Source: Massilia phosphatilytica (lineage in GTDB: Bacteria; Pseudomonadota; Gammaproteobacteria; Burkholderiales; Burkholderiaceae_D). From it: a stretch of DNA of 64,000 nucleotides. Positions 46,468 through 55,435 of this stretch are shown piece after piece (position 1 is the stretch's first letter; every line of letters begins with the position of its first letter). The stretch lies in contig NZ_PUIP01000014.1 in assembly GCF_002968015.1 (NCBI RefSeq), forward strand, positions 62,001 to 126,000. The letters run 5' to 3'. Below the pieces are notes generated by a model. That model did no database searches. It saw only the letters and a list, made by a program, of their open reading frames with translations, and was not told the origin of the DNA. Position numbers and translations under genes: made by a program.

Positions 46468-47835
46468 ATGAAGATTACGATTATCGGCACCGGCTACGTC
46501 GGCCTCGTGACCGGCGCCTGCCTGGCGGAACTCGGCAACGACGTCTTTTGCCTCGACGTCGACCAACGCAAGATCGACCTGCTGAACAACGGCGGCATCC
46601 CGATCCACGAACCGGGCCTGGAAGAAGTCGTCGCGCGCAACCGCGCCGCCGGCCGCCTGCAGTTCTCGACCGACGTCGCCGCCAGCGTCGCGCACGGCCA
46701 GCTCCAGTTCATCGCCGTCGGCACCCCGCCCGACGAAGACGGTTCCGCCGACCTGCAGTACGTGCTGGCCGCCGCCCGCAACATCGGCCGCCACATGGAC
46801 GGCTACAAGGTCATCGTCGACAAGTCCACGGTGCCCGTCGGGACGGCCGACCGCGTCGCGGCTGCGGTGCGCGAAGAATTGCGCAACCGCGGCGCCGACA
46901 CGGAGTTCGCCGTCGTGTCGAACCCGGAATTCCTGAAAGAGGGCGCCGCCGTCGAAGACTTCATGCGCCCGGACCGCATCGTCATCGGCCACGACGACAG
47001 CCCCGCGGGCCAGCGCGCGCGCGACCTCATGAAGCTGCTGTACGCGCCGTTCAACCGCAACCACGAGCGCGTCTACTGGATGGACGTGCGCTCGGCCGAG
47101 TTCACGAAGTACGCGGCCAATGCGATGCTCGCGACGCGCATCTCGTTCATGAACGAACTGGCCAACCTGGCCGACCAGGTGGGGGCCGACATCGAAGCCG
47201 TCCGCCACGGCATCGGCTCGGACCCGCGCATCGGCCACAGCTTCCTGTACGCGGGCGCCGGCTACGGCGGCTCGTGCTTCCCGAAGGATGTCCAGGCGCT
47301 CGAGCGCACCGCGCGCCAGTACGACCAGGAACTGCTCATCCTGCGCGCCGTGGAAGCCGTCAACGACCGCCAGAAGCAGGTGCTGGGCCGCAAGGTCGTG
47401 CAGCGCTTCGGCGACGACCTGACGGGCATGACGTTCGCCGTCTGGGGCCTCGCGTTCAAGCCGAACACGGACGACATGCGCGAGGCGCCGTCGCGCGTGC
47501 TGCTGAAGGAATTGATCGAGCGGGGCGCCCGCGTCGCCGTGTACGATCCGGTCGCGATGGAAGAAGCGCGGCGCGTGCTGGCGCTCGACCTCTCCGAAGC
47601 GCAACTGGCCCGCATCGACTTCAAGAAGTTGCCGATGGAAGCACTGGACGGCGCCGAGGCACTCGTGATCGTCACCGAGTGGAAGGCGTTCCGCAGCCCG
47701 GACTTCGAGCAGATCAAGGCGCGCCTGAAGCACCCGGTGATCATCGACGGCCGCAACCTGTTCGAGCCGCCGCTGATGACGGGCCTGGGTATCGAATACC
47801 ACGGCATCGGCCGCTCGGTCCTGACGGGCAAGTGA
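46468..47835 (+). CDS. ugd: UDP-glucose 6-dehydrogenase
   Basis: A 455-residue enzyme oxidising UDP-glucose to UDP-glucuronate with NAD. The N-terminal NAD site is ITIIGTGYVGLVTGACLA, the catalytic cysteine is C270 in GYGGSCFPKDV, and FAVWGLAFKPNTDDMREAPS is in the C-terminal domain. The product feeds capsule, exopolysaccharide or LPS sugars, fitting the lapAB and rfaE1 neighbours. Confidence 0.97.
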   Translation: MKITIIGTGYVGLVTGACLAELGNDVFCLDVDQRKIDLLNNGGIPIHEPGLEEVVARNRAAGRLQFSTDVAASVAHGQLQFIAVGTPPDEDGSADLQYVLAAARNIGRHMDGYKVIVDKSTVPVGTADRVAAAVREELRNRGADTEFAVVSNPEFLKEGAAVEDFMRPDRIVIGHDDSPAGQRARDLMKLLYAPFNRNHERVYWMDVRSAEFTKYAANAMLATRISFMNELANLADQVGADIEAVRHGIGSDPRIGHSFLYAGAGYGGSCFPKDVQALERTARQYDQELLILRAVEAVNDRQKQVLGRKVVQRFGDDLTGMTFAVWGLAFKPNTDDMREAPSRVLLKELIERGARVAVYDPVAMEEARRVLALDLSEAQLARIDFKKLPMEALDGAEALVIVTEWKAFRSPDFEQIKARLKHPVIIDGRNLFEPPLMTGLGIEYHGIGRSVLTGK

Positions 47836-47842
47836 GGCGCGC

Positions 47843-48844
47843 ATGACCAGCACACTCGCCAGCCGCCTGCTGCCGACCGACAGCTACCGCCAGGCCGAAG
47901 CGCCGGAACTGGACGGCGTGCGCCTGCTCGTCGTCGGCGACGTCATGCTCGACCGCTACTGGTTCGGCGACGTCTCGCGCATTTCCCCGGAAGCGCCGGT
48001 GCCCGTCGTGCGCATCGAGCGCCGCGAGGAGCGCCTGGGCGGCGCCGCCAACGTGGCGCGCAATGCCGCGGCCCTCGGCACGCACTGCGGCCTGCTGGGC
48101 GTCGTCGGTGCCGACGAGGCGGGCGACCACGTCGAACGCATCCTGCGCGAATCGAGCATCCACAGCTACCTCAAGCGCGACGAGGCGATCTCCACGATCA
48201 TCAAGCTGCGCGTGATCGGCCGCCAGCAGCAGATGGTCCGCATCGACTTCGAGGACGCACCCACGGAAACCATCCTGCGCGACAAGCTCACCCAGTTCAA
48301 GGCGCTGCTGCCGGACTACGACGTGATCATCCTGTCCGACTACAACAAGGGCAGCCTCGTCAACGTGGCCGAGATGATCCGCGCCGCGCGCGCGGCCGGC
48401 AAGACCGTCATGGTCGACCCGAAGGGCGACGATTTCACGCCGTACGCGGGCGCCACGATGCTCACGCCGAACAAGTCGGAACTCAAGCGCATCGTCGGCA
48501 GCTGGAAGACGGAAGACCAGCTGACGGAAAAGGCCCAGAAGCTGCGTGAAGATCTCGGCCTGGAAGCGCTGCTGCTGACGCGTTCGGAAGAGGGCATGAG
48601 CCTGTACACCGCGAACGACGTCCTGCGCGTCCATGCGGACGCGCGCGAGGTGTTCGACGTCTCCGGCGCCGGCGATACCGTCATCGCGACGATGGCGGCC
48701 ATGCTGGGTGCCGGCGCGTCGCTGCCGGAAGCGCTGGCGACCGCGAACCGCGCCGGCGGCATCGTCGTCGGCAAGCTGGGTACGGCGACCGTCACCCGCG
48801 ACGAGCTGTTCGCGCAGCGGCGCAAGGACGACAGCCACGCGTGA
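47843..48844 (+). CDS. rfaE1: D-glycero-beta-D-manno-heptose-7-phosphate kinase
   Basis: A 333-residue PfkB-family kinase equal to the N-terminal half of HldE. Motifs are VVGDVMLDRYWFGDVSRISP, ERLGGAANVARNAAALG, DPKGDDFTPYAGATMLTPN and the catalytic VSGAGDTV near residue 275. It makes heptose-1,7-bisphosphate for the LPS core. The nucleotidyltransferase half (HldE C-terminus) is absent, so the partner rfaE2 must be elsewhere. It starts 8 bp after ugd. Confidence 0.94.
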   Translation: MTSTLASRLLPTDSYRQAEAPELDGVRLLVVGDVMLDRYWFGDVSRISPEAPVPVVRIERREERLGGAANVARNAAALGTHCGLLGVVGADEAGDHVERILRESSIHSYLKRDEAISTIIKLRVIGRQQQMVRIDFEDAPTETILRDKLTQFKALLPDYDVIILSDYNKGSLVNVAEMIRAARAAGKTVMVDPKGDDFTPYAGATMLTPNKSELKRIVGSWKTEDQLTEKAQKLREDLGLEALLLTRSEEGMSLYTANDVLRVHADAREVFDVSGAGDTVIATMAAMLGAGASLPEALATANRAGGIVVGKLGTATVTRDELFAQRRKDDSHA

Positions 48845-48950
48845 TTGCGGCAACACAGATCACGCCGTCAACCCATCCGCGGCGCTATCCGTTATGGCAA
48901 CAGGCGGCCAACCCCGGCCGCCATCCAAGCCAACGATAACGGAGAACGAA

Positions 48951-49370
48951 ATGATCAAGAAGCTGATGCTTGCAATCGCCACGCTGGTGGCGTCGATGGG
49001 CTTTGCATTCGCCCAGGTGGACGTCAACAAGGCCGATGCCGCCGCGCTGGATTCGGTCAAGGGCGTCGGTCCGGCCATGTCGAAGGCAATCATCGACGAG
49101 CGCACCAAGGCGGGGCCGTTCAAGGACTGGACCGATTTCCAGAAGCGCGTGAAAGGCGTGGCCGACAAGCGCGCCACCCAGCTGTCGAAGGCCGGCCTGC
49201 AAGTGAATGGTCAATCGAAGGAAGGCGCGCCGATGGCCGCGGCACCGGCCGAGAAAGCCGCCAAGCCGGCCAAGGGCAGTGCCAAGCCGGCCGACATGAA
49301 GGCCGACATGAAGGCCAAGCCGGATGCGAAGCCCGAGGCCGCCAAACCGGCCGCCAAATCGGCCACCTGA
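48951..49370 (+). CDS. ComEA-family helix-hairpin-helix protein
   Basis: A 139-residue exported protein: signal peptide (MIKKLMLAIATLVASMGFAFA), then a ComEA HhH domain (about residues 22-82: VDVNKADAAALDSVKGVGPA, RVKGVADKRATQLSKAGL). The tail is a low-complexity Lys/Ala/Pro/Asp stretch (about 90-139) with KADM repeats. ComEA binds DNA in the periplasm during natural transformation; solitary ComEA-like proteins are common here and may have other roles. GGAGAACGAA precedes ATG 48951. Confidence 0.88.
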   Translation: MIKKLMLAIATLVASMGFAFAQVDVNKADAAALDSVKGVGPAMSKAIIDERTKAGPFKDWTDFQKRVKGVADKRATQLSKAGLQVNGQSKEGAPMAAAPAEKAAKPAKGSAKPADMKADMKAKPDAKPEAAKPAAKSAT

Positions 49371-49391
49371 TCCGCCGCCTGCCGTCCGACG

Positions 49392-49414
49392 ACCCCGCCT
49401 CGCGCGGGGTTTTT
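49392..49414 (+). terminator. Rho-independent terminator after the ComEA-like gene
   Basis: The stem ACCCCGC (49392-49398) pairs with GCGGGGT (49404-49410) and is followed by T-rich sequence. Confidence 0.85.
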
Positions 49415-49506
49415 CTTTGGCGCGAGGCGGATCTCTGATCCGGGCCCGTACGTGCCGCGCCGTCTCGGATTAGAATGTCGGTTTCGCGTTCGCAAAAGAG
49501 TAGGCA

Positions 49507-50409
49507 ATGGCATACAAGACCATCGAAGACACGATCGGCAATACCCCGCTGGTGCAGCTGGTGCGCATCCCCGGGCCGGAAGCGGCGGCCCGCAACAACA
49601 TCATCCTCGGCAAGCTCGAAGGCAACAACCCGGCGGGTTCCGTGAAGGACCGCGCGGCGATGTCGATGCTGCGCGGGGCGGAGGCGCGCGGCCAGATCAA
49701 GCCAGGCGACACGCTGATCGAAGCGACGAGCGGCAACACGGGCATCGCGCTGTCGATGGCGGCCGCGATCCGCGGCTACAAGATGCTGCTGGTCATGCCG
49801 GACAACCTGTCCGTGGAACGCCGCCAGAGCATGGCCGCGTACGGCGCCCAGATCATCCTGACGCCGAAGACGGGCGGCATGGAATACGCGCGCGACCTGG
49901 CCGAGCAGATGCAGAAGGATGGCCAGGGCATCATCCTCGACCAGTTCGGCAACCAGGACAATCCGCGCGCCCACTACGAGACGACGGGCCCGGAAATCTG
50001 GCGCGACACGGAAGGCCGCGTCACCCACTTCGTCAGCGCGATGGGCACCACGGGCACCATCATGGGTGTGTCGCGCTACCTGAAGGAACAGAACGAGGCG
50101 GTCCGCATCATCGGCGCGCAGCCGGAAGAGGGATCGTCGATCCCCGGCATCCGCAAATGGCCGGAAGCCTATCTGCCGAAGATCTTCGATAAATCGCGCA
50201 TCGACCAGGTCGAGAATGTGACCCAGGCAGCGGCGGAACAGATGGCACGCCGCCTGGCGGCCGAAGAGGGTATTTTCTGCGGTATTTCCGCGGCCGGCGC
50301 CTGCGAAATCGCCTTGCGTATCTCGCAGACGGTCGAGAATGCGACGATCGTGTTCATCGTCTGCGACCGCGGTGATCGTTATCTGTCGACGGGTGTGTTC
50401 CCCGCCTGA
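49507..50409 (+). CDS. cysM: Cysteine synthase B
   Basis: A 300-residue PLP enzyme making cysteine from O-acetylserine with sulfide or thiosulfate. The PLP lysine is K47 in NPAGSVKDRAA; the phosphate loop is ATSGNTGIALSMAAA; MGTTGTIMGVSRYLK follows. The GTTGTIMG and KWPEAYLP segments match CysM rather than CysK. A hairpin CCCGCA/TGCGGG follows the gene near 50455. Confidence 0.95.
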   Translation: MAYKTIEDTIGNTPLVQLVRIPGPEAAARNNIILGKLEGNNPAGSVKDRAAMSMLRGAEARGQIKPGDTLIEATSGNTGIALSMAAAIRGYKMLLVMPDNLSVERRQSMAAYGAQIILTPKTGGMEYARDLAEQMQKDGQGIILDQFGNQDNPRAHYETTGPEIWRDTEGRVTHFVSAMGTTGTIMGVSRYLKEQNEAVRIIGAQPEEGSSIPGIRKWPEAYLPKIFDKSRIDQVENVTQAAAEQMARRLAAEEGIFCGISAAGACEIALRISQTVENATIVFIVCDRGDRYLSTGVFPA

Positions 50410-50523
50410 TGCTATCTTGCCCGGCGCGGGTTCTCTGCGCTGGCTCTGCCCATCCCGCATCGTTGCGGGGAAAAGCGGCGGTGCGGCGGCATCAAGGGCC
50501 GCCGTCCGGTCCGGTACGTGCCA

Positions 50524-50865
50524 TTATTGCTCGGTGCCGCCTGCGCTGTCTTTGTCTTTCGGCTTGAACTGCTTGTCGCTGATGCGGAACTTGGCACGGC
50601 GGTCGCCCATCAGGTAGCGCAGGTCACGGATCGACAGATCGGAGACTTCGTGCATGCGGATCAGCAGCGAAGCGCCGACCGGCAGGCGGTGGTGGCGGAT
50701 TTTCGAGATCACCGGCGGTGCGACTTCCAGTGCGCGCGACAGTGCTGCGTCGTTCTTCAGGCGCAGGTTCTCGATCAGGGTGTCGAGCAGGCGATTCGGG
50801 TTGTATTGCAGCAGTTCGTCGTTTTCCGAATCGCTGTTCATATCGATACCGACTTGGTTCGTCAT
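50524..50865 (-). CDS. Small HTH-like protein of unknown function
   Basis: A 113-residue protein. The middle (LLDTLIENLRLKNDAALSRALEVAPPVISKIRHHRLPVGASLLIRMHEVSDLSIRDL, about residues 27-83) has the spacing of a YdaS/XRE-like helix-turn-helix. The C-terminal tail is charged (KFRISDKQFKPKDKD). It is probably DNA-binding. The start ATG 50865 follows AGGAA; ATG 50841 is possible. Its upstream region is long and AT-rich, suggesting complex regulation. Confidence 0.68.
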   Translation of the reverse strand: MTNQVGIDMNSDSENDELLQYNPNRLLDTLIENLRLKNDAALSRALEVAPPVISKIRHHRLPVGASLLIRMHEVSDLSIRDLRYLMGDRRAKFRISDKQFKPKDKDSAGGTEQ

Positions 50866-51309
50866 GATTCACTATTCCTATGAGGGTTTGTCAGAGCTCG
50901 CGGCCAACTTCCACGTCTTGTAAGGATATGAAAGTTTCTACTAAATTATACAACTAATTTCCAATTTAGTACTCAAGAGCAATACAGATCAGTGGCTTTC
51001 GTTGAGTTCGTTGTCTCATCGCAACAATAGCCGCAATGCAATTCTCTCACAAACTCACTGAGAATATCATTGTTTTTTATTTAAACTTAAGTGTAGAGCA
51101 ATTAACGATGCGCCGCCGCACGTTTAGGAATTGAGTGGTGGAATGACAACTTGTGAGGGGGTATCGGGGGCAATGCTATGTTTCTCAGGAGAACTGTCTG
51201 CAAGAAATAAGCATACCCCCGGGGGTATGAGGTTGTCACGACAGCATGAATCAGCCGTGTTTATGACAATCCTGTTACAAACTGATACAAAGTTGTTGGC
51301 GTTGAGATA
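50866..51309. promoter_or_regulatory. AT-rich 444 bp region with a perfect palindrome
   Basis: Base composition drops clearly below the surroundings. It contains CATACCCCCGGGGGTATG (51212-51229), an exact palindrome; GGGGGTAT also occurs at about 51157-51164. TGACAAC at about 51145 is inverted as GTTGTCA at 51232. There is no credible coding frame. It is upstream of the HTH-like gene and downstream of mltB, so it probably carries the HTH gene's promoter and operator. Confidence 0.5.
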
Positions 51310-52449
51310 CTAGATCCCGCGTGCCAACCGCACTGCACGGCCTAATTCCACGACCGACATGGCATAGAAATAACTGCGGTTGTATTTAGTGATAGCAAAA
51401 AAGTTAGCGTTTGCGACCCAATACTCCGTCGGGTCCGCCCCATTTTGTAAATCGACGAGACCGTACAGGCGGCCGTCCGGCAGGGCCGTGTGCGTCGCCA
51501 CGCCGGCACCGCCCAGTTCGACCGGGCGGTAGCGGGCTTCCAGGCCGCCGAGCAGCGGTTGCCACGCGAGGCTGGGCGCGACGTCGGCGGGGAATACGGC
51601 GGGGCCCGTGTTGTTGCGATCCCAGCCGTGCTGGACGAGGAAGTTGGCCACGCTGCCGATCGCATCCGCGGCCGAGCCGCGCAGGTCCACGATGCCGTCG
51701 CCATCGAAGTCCACGCCATATTTCAGGACATTGCCCGGCATGAATTGTGGCATGCCGACGGCGCCCGCGAACGAGCCCAGCAGCGAGAACGGATCGATGT
51801 GTTCCTTGCGCGCCAGCAGCAGCGTGTTTTCCAGCTCGCTGCGGAAGAACGCCATCCGGTCCGCGCGGTTCGGCGCTTCCGGGTAGGCGAAGGCGAGGGT
51901 GGCCAGCACGTCGACGACGCGGAAACGGCCCGTGTCGCGGCCATAGATCGTCTCCACGCCGAGGATGCCAACGATGATCTCGGCCGGCACGCCATAGGTC
52001 GCCTCCGCGCGCGCGAGGAGGTCCGCGTTCTCTTCCCAGAAGCGCACACCGGCGTTGATGCGGATCGGCTCGATGAAGCGGTCGCTGTAGGCGCGCCAGT
52101 TCTTGGGCTTGCCCGGCGGCGCCGGCTTGACCAGCTGGACGGCGGAATCGATGAAGCGTGCCCGCTTGATCACATCCTCGATCTGAGCGCGCTCAAAACC
52201 GTTGCGGGCGACGATGTCGTCCTCGAAATCGCGCACGGCCTGCCAGTCGCTGAAATTGACGGCCTCGCCGTCGTAGTCGATGGCGGGGCGGGTGGGCGCG
52301 GCGGGTTTCGCCTTCTTGCCAGCCTTTCGCCCCGCCTTGGCGGCCTTGGTCGTGGCTTTGTTGTGATGGAGCGAGGATGCGGCGGCCGCATCCGCCACCG
52401 GCCCGGCGCCGATGGCCAGGGCAAGCAGCAGGGGAACGAAGGATTTCAT
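51310..52449 (-). CDS. mltB: Lytic murein transglycosylase B
   Basis: A 379-residue GH103 enzyme cutting peptidoglycan glycan strands without water. Signal peptide (MKSFVPLLLALAIGAGPVADA) with no lipobox Cys, so soluble periplasmic. The catalytic Glu is in ILGVETIYGRDTG; GSFAGAVGMPQFMPGNVLKYG and DFDGDGIVDL are family hallmarks. ATG 52449 overlaps the stop of the transglutaminase gene (ATGA). A basic Ala/Lys stretch links signal and enzyme. Confidence 0.94.
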   Translation of the reverse strand: MKSFVPLLLALAIGAGPVADAAAASSLHHNKATTKAAKAGRKAGKKAKPAAPTRPAIDYDGEAVNFSDWQAVRDFEDDIVARNGFERAQIEDVIKRARFIDSAVQLVKPAPPGKPKNWRAYSDRFIEPIRINAGVRFWEENADLLARAEATYGVPAEIIVGILGVETIYGRDTGRFRVVDVLATLAFAYPEAPNRADRMAFFRSELENTLLLARKEHIDPFSLLGSFAGAVGMPQFMPGNVLKYGVDFDGDGIVDLRGSAADAIGSVANFLVQHGWDRNNTGPAVFPADVAPSLAWQPLLGGLEARYRPVELGGAGVATHTALPDGRLYGLVDLQNGADPTEYWVANANFFAITKYNRSYFYAMSVVELGRAVRLARGI

Positions 52450-54422
52450 CGAACTCGGGACAGCAAATCTCTCAGGATGGGAACAAGGCCGGTGCCCGGA
52501 CTCTGCGGTCCGTAGCGGTAGGCGCTGTAGCGGCGCAGGAATTCCGTCGCGGCCGCGCCAGTCTCGGGGACCAGGCCGGCAGCGGCGAGGCGCTGCGCGT
52601 ACGCGGTCGGCCCTTCGTCCGGCGCACGCGGCAGGCCCAGCTGGCCGAGGCGCTGGCACAGGACCGAGTATAGCGCATCGACCGGGTCGGTTTTTTGTCG
52701 CTGCGAGAATTTTCTCACCAGTAACAACAGGGCGCAGAGCATGGCAATCGACGCCAGGCTTTGCCAATGGGACAATCCTTCTTGTAAGCGTTGCACGACA
52801 TCCTGCTGGCGCTGCGGCGTGTAGTTCAGCACCCACTGGTTCCAGCCATTGTTGACGGCGCCGAACATGTAGCGGATGCGGCCTGCCAGCGAATCGGGAT
52901 CGGGCTGCAGCAGGCGGCCCAGGCCTTCGAGACTGAACGGTGCCGGCGGCGGCAGCGCGCGCGCCAGGCTGCGCTGCACGCGGTCCGGCGCCACGGCGGC
53001 CGTCGGGTCGATCCGCACCCAGCCGCGCCGCGGCAGCCACACTTCGGCCCACGCATGCGCATCGGACTGGCGCACGGTGAGGTAGCCGTCGATCGGATTC
53101 AGTTCCCCGCCCTGGTAGCCCGTGACGACGCGGGCCGGCACGCCGGCCGAGCGCATCAGGAACACGAAGGCGCCCGCGTAGTGCTCGCAAAAGCCGGCGC
53201 GGGTGCCGTACAGGAAGTCGTCGATCGAGTCCCGCCCCGGCAGCAGCGGCGGCTGCAGTGTGTAGACGAAGCCCCCTTCGGCAAACAGGCGCAGCACGGC
53301 CGCCACGCGGCGCGCCGGGTCCGGCTCGGCCGCGAGCGCCTGGCCGGTCGCGCGCGCCCGCGGATCGATCCCGTAGGGCAGCGTCAGCCATTGCCCGTCG
53401 ACCGGCGAGGCCTCCGGCTGCAGGTTGTAGTGCACGAACGAGACGAGGTCGTAGCGCACGCGCTCGGCGATCGGGTCGAACGACCGGAACTCCAGCTCGC
53501 CGGACAGCGTCACGCCGTGCCCCGGCAGCACGGGCTTGGCGCGCGGCATCTCGAGCGCGAACAGCCAGCGCGTGTTCGACGGTTCCAGCGTGACCTCGTA
53601 GCCGATGGGCGTGCCGCCCACGGACAGCGCCAGCGGCTGCGGCCGCGTGTTGCGCGCCGGCCGCACGCGGGTCCAGGTGCGCCCGTCGTAGCTGCCCAGC
53701 ACGGGGCCGCGCCAGTACAAAACGGATTGCGGGGGCACCGGCCCGTCGAATTTCACGCGGAACGCGACCTCTTCCGACTGCGCCAGGTTCGACATCTGGC
53801 CGGGCGCCATCGTGTCGGACAGGCCGCTCTTCGCACTTTGGGAATCGTCCGGCATGCCCCACAGCGGGCCTTCGATGCGGGGGAACAGGACGAACGCGGC
53901 GCCCGCGAGCGGCAGCGCCAGCCCGAGCAGCTTCGCGCCCATCCACAGGCGCGTGCGCAGCGGAGGCACGGCGCCCGTCAGCTGGAACGACAGCTGCGTG
54001 GCCAGCAGCGCGACGAGCGAGGCCAGCATCAGCAGCGCCGTCGGGATCGTCTGCGAATAAAAGAAATTGGTCAGTACGAGGAAGTAGCACAGGAACACGA
54101 CGACGAACAGGTCGCGCCGGGCGTGCATCTCCAGCATCTTGAAGGCGACGAGGAGCACGAGCATGGCGACGCCCGCATCGCGTCCCAGCAGGGTGTGATA
54201 ACTCTGCAGCACGCCGACCATCGCCGCCGCCGCGATCGGCACGAGGACGAGGTTCGACGGCAGGCGCCGGCCCAGCAGCGTGACGGCGGCGCGCCAGGCC
54301 AGCGTGGTGCCGCACAGCAGGCTCACCCACAGGGGCACGTGGGCCGCGTGCGGCACGAGGACGAGCAGGCTGCTGGCGACCAGCAGCAGCGTGTCCTGCT
54401 TGTCCCGTGACAGGGGCGTCAT
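52446..54422 (-). CDS. DUF3488 and transglutaminase-like membrane protein (TgpA-like)
   Basis: A 658-residue protein. The N-terminal third has about five to six membrane helices (DUF3488), followed by a periplasmic transglutaminase core with catalytic Cys in RAGFCEHYAGAFVFLMRSAG, His in SDAHAWAEVW and Asp in RIDPTAAV. One more helix (about residue 565) precedes a DUF4129-like tail. In Pseudomonas the TgpA relative is essential. With MoxR and DUF58 upstream it is a classic trio. The stop overlaps mltB and the start overlaps the DUF58 stop (TAATG). Confidence 0.93.
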   Translation of the reverse strand: MTPLSRDKQDTLLLVASSLLVLVPHAAHVPLWVSLLCGTTLAWRAAVTLLGRRLPSNLVLVPIAAAAMVGVLQSYHTLLGRDAGVAMLVLLVAFKMLEMHARRDLFVVVFLCYFLVLTNFFYSQTIPTALLMLASLVALLATQLSFQLTGAVPPLRTRLWMGAKLLGLALPLAGAAFVLFPRIEGPLWGMPDDSQSAKSGLSDTMAPGQMSNLAQSEEVAFRVKFDGPVPPQSVLYWRGPVLGSYDGRTWTRVRPARNTRPQPLALSVGGTPIGYEVTLEPSNTRWLFALEMPRAKPVLPGHGVTLSGELEFRSFDPIAERVRYDLVSFVHYNLQPEASPVDGQWLTLPYGIDPRARATGQALAAEPDPARRVAAVLRLFAEGGFVYTLQPPLLPGRDSIDDFLYGTRAGFCEHYAGAFVFLMRSAGVPARVVTGYQGGELNPIDGYLTVRQSDAHAWAEVWLPRRGWVRIDPTAAVAPDRVQRSLARALPPPAPFSLEGLGRLLQPDPDSLAGRIRYMFGAVNNGWNQWVLNYTPQRQQDVVQRLQEGLSHWQSLASIAMLCALLLLVRKFSQRQKTDPVDALYSVLCQRLGQLGLPRAPDEGPTAYAQRLAAAGLVPETGAAATEFLRRYSAYRYGPQSPGTGLVPILRDLLSRVR

Positions 54423-55435
54423 TACGTATCCTCCGGCAAGCCGTACAGCGCCAGCGCGCGCAGGCACGCCGCCTTGTGCGCCGTGCCGAGGGCCGCATCG
54501 TAGCGGATGCGGCCGAGGATAAACCCGTAGGGCAGGGCGCGCTGCTCCGCTTCCAGGACCCAGCGGGCCATGCGCGCGAGACGCAGCTCGACGTCGAGCC
54601 GGGGCGGCAGCGCGTCGAAGTCGAGTACCAGGTCGTCGATCGTGCCGCCTTCGAAATGCTTGGTGACGAGCTGGCCGCCCAGTTCCGGATCGAGCCGCGC
54701 GATCTGGCGCCACGCGAGGTGGCGCAGCGGGTCGCCCGGCTGGTAGCTGCGCACGCCCGCGAAGTCATCGTTGCCGGTGCTGCCGGCGCCGTCGGGGCTG
54801 GGACGGCCCAGCATCGGCAGCGGCGGCGCGTCCGGTTCGGGGAAGGGATAGACGAGGGCACGGCTGTCCGGCTGCCACCAGCTCCACGCGCGGAACAGGC
54901 CGAGCGGGAAATGCGTGGACAGGCGCACGCGCGGCGGACGCATCCAGCCGCGGGCGATCGTCGGCGTGCGCAGCACGAGCGTGGTGCTGGCGCCGGCCGC
55001 CACGTCGATGGCTTGCCGCGGCTCGGGCACGTGCTCGAAATCGATCCAGACGGCGTAGCGGGCGAGGCGGGTCGGATTCTCGACGCGCAGTTCGAACGGC
55101 GCATCCTCGCCCGCGTACACGTCGGGCGCGCGGCCGGGGCTCAGCACGAGGCCGGCCAGGTTGCGCGTCGTCTGCACCATGTCGACGATGGCGCAGGCAC
55201 CGGCGACGAACGTGAGGCCGAAGCCGAGGCCGAGGTTGTAGTTGATCGAGCCGATCAGGAGGATGAGCAGGAGCGCGCAGAAGCCGAGGCCCGCGCGCGT
55301 GGGCAGGATGTAGACGCGGCGCTGGTTCAGCAGCACGCTGCCCTTGTCGCGGGCCGTCGCCTTCGTGCGCCACTGGGCGCGCCTGCGGTTCAGCCAGCCG
55401 CGCGGTTGGGTCATTGTGCCGGCCGCGTCCGCCAT
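54422..55435 (-). CDS. DUF58 domain protein
   Basis: A 337-residue protein with two N-terminal membrane helices (about residues 45-65 and 70-88) and the DUF58 motif GVRSYQPGDPLRHLAWRQIAR near residue 240, which begins a vWA-like fold. DUF58 proteins accompany MoxR ATPases and are thought to be their client or adaptor. It begins directly after moxR (no gap) and overlaps the transglutaminase gene. Confidence 0.92.
   Translation of the reverse strand: MADAAGTMTQPRGWLNRRRAQWRTKATARDKGSVLLNQRRVYILPTRAGLGFCALLLILLIGSINYNLGLGFGLTFVAGACAIVDMVQTTRNLAGLVLSPGRAPDVYAGEDAPFELRVENPTRLARYAVWIDFEHVPEPRQAIDVAAGASTTLVLRTPTIARGWMRPPRVRLSTHFPLGLFRAWSWWQPDSRALVYPFPEPDAPPLPMLGRPSPDGAGSTGNDDFAGVRSYQPGDPLRHLAWRQIARLDPELGGQLVTKHFEGGTIDDLVLDFDALPPRLDVELRLARMARWVLEAEQRALPYGFILGRIRYDAALGTAHKAACLRALALYGLPEDT

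Noticed and set aside
44572..47853. A 1093-codon frame antisense to lapA, lapB and ugd
   Set aside because: The sense genes are unmistakable family members. The antisense frame is low-complexity and open because stop codons are rare at this GC content.
51310..55104. A 1264-codon minus-strand frame spanning mltB and the genes upstream
   Set aside because: Only its last 379 residues are real (MltB). Upstream it runs out of frame through the DUF3488 and DUF58 genes, and its sequence is the Arg/Ala/Pro-rich type that high-GC shadow frames give.
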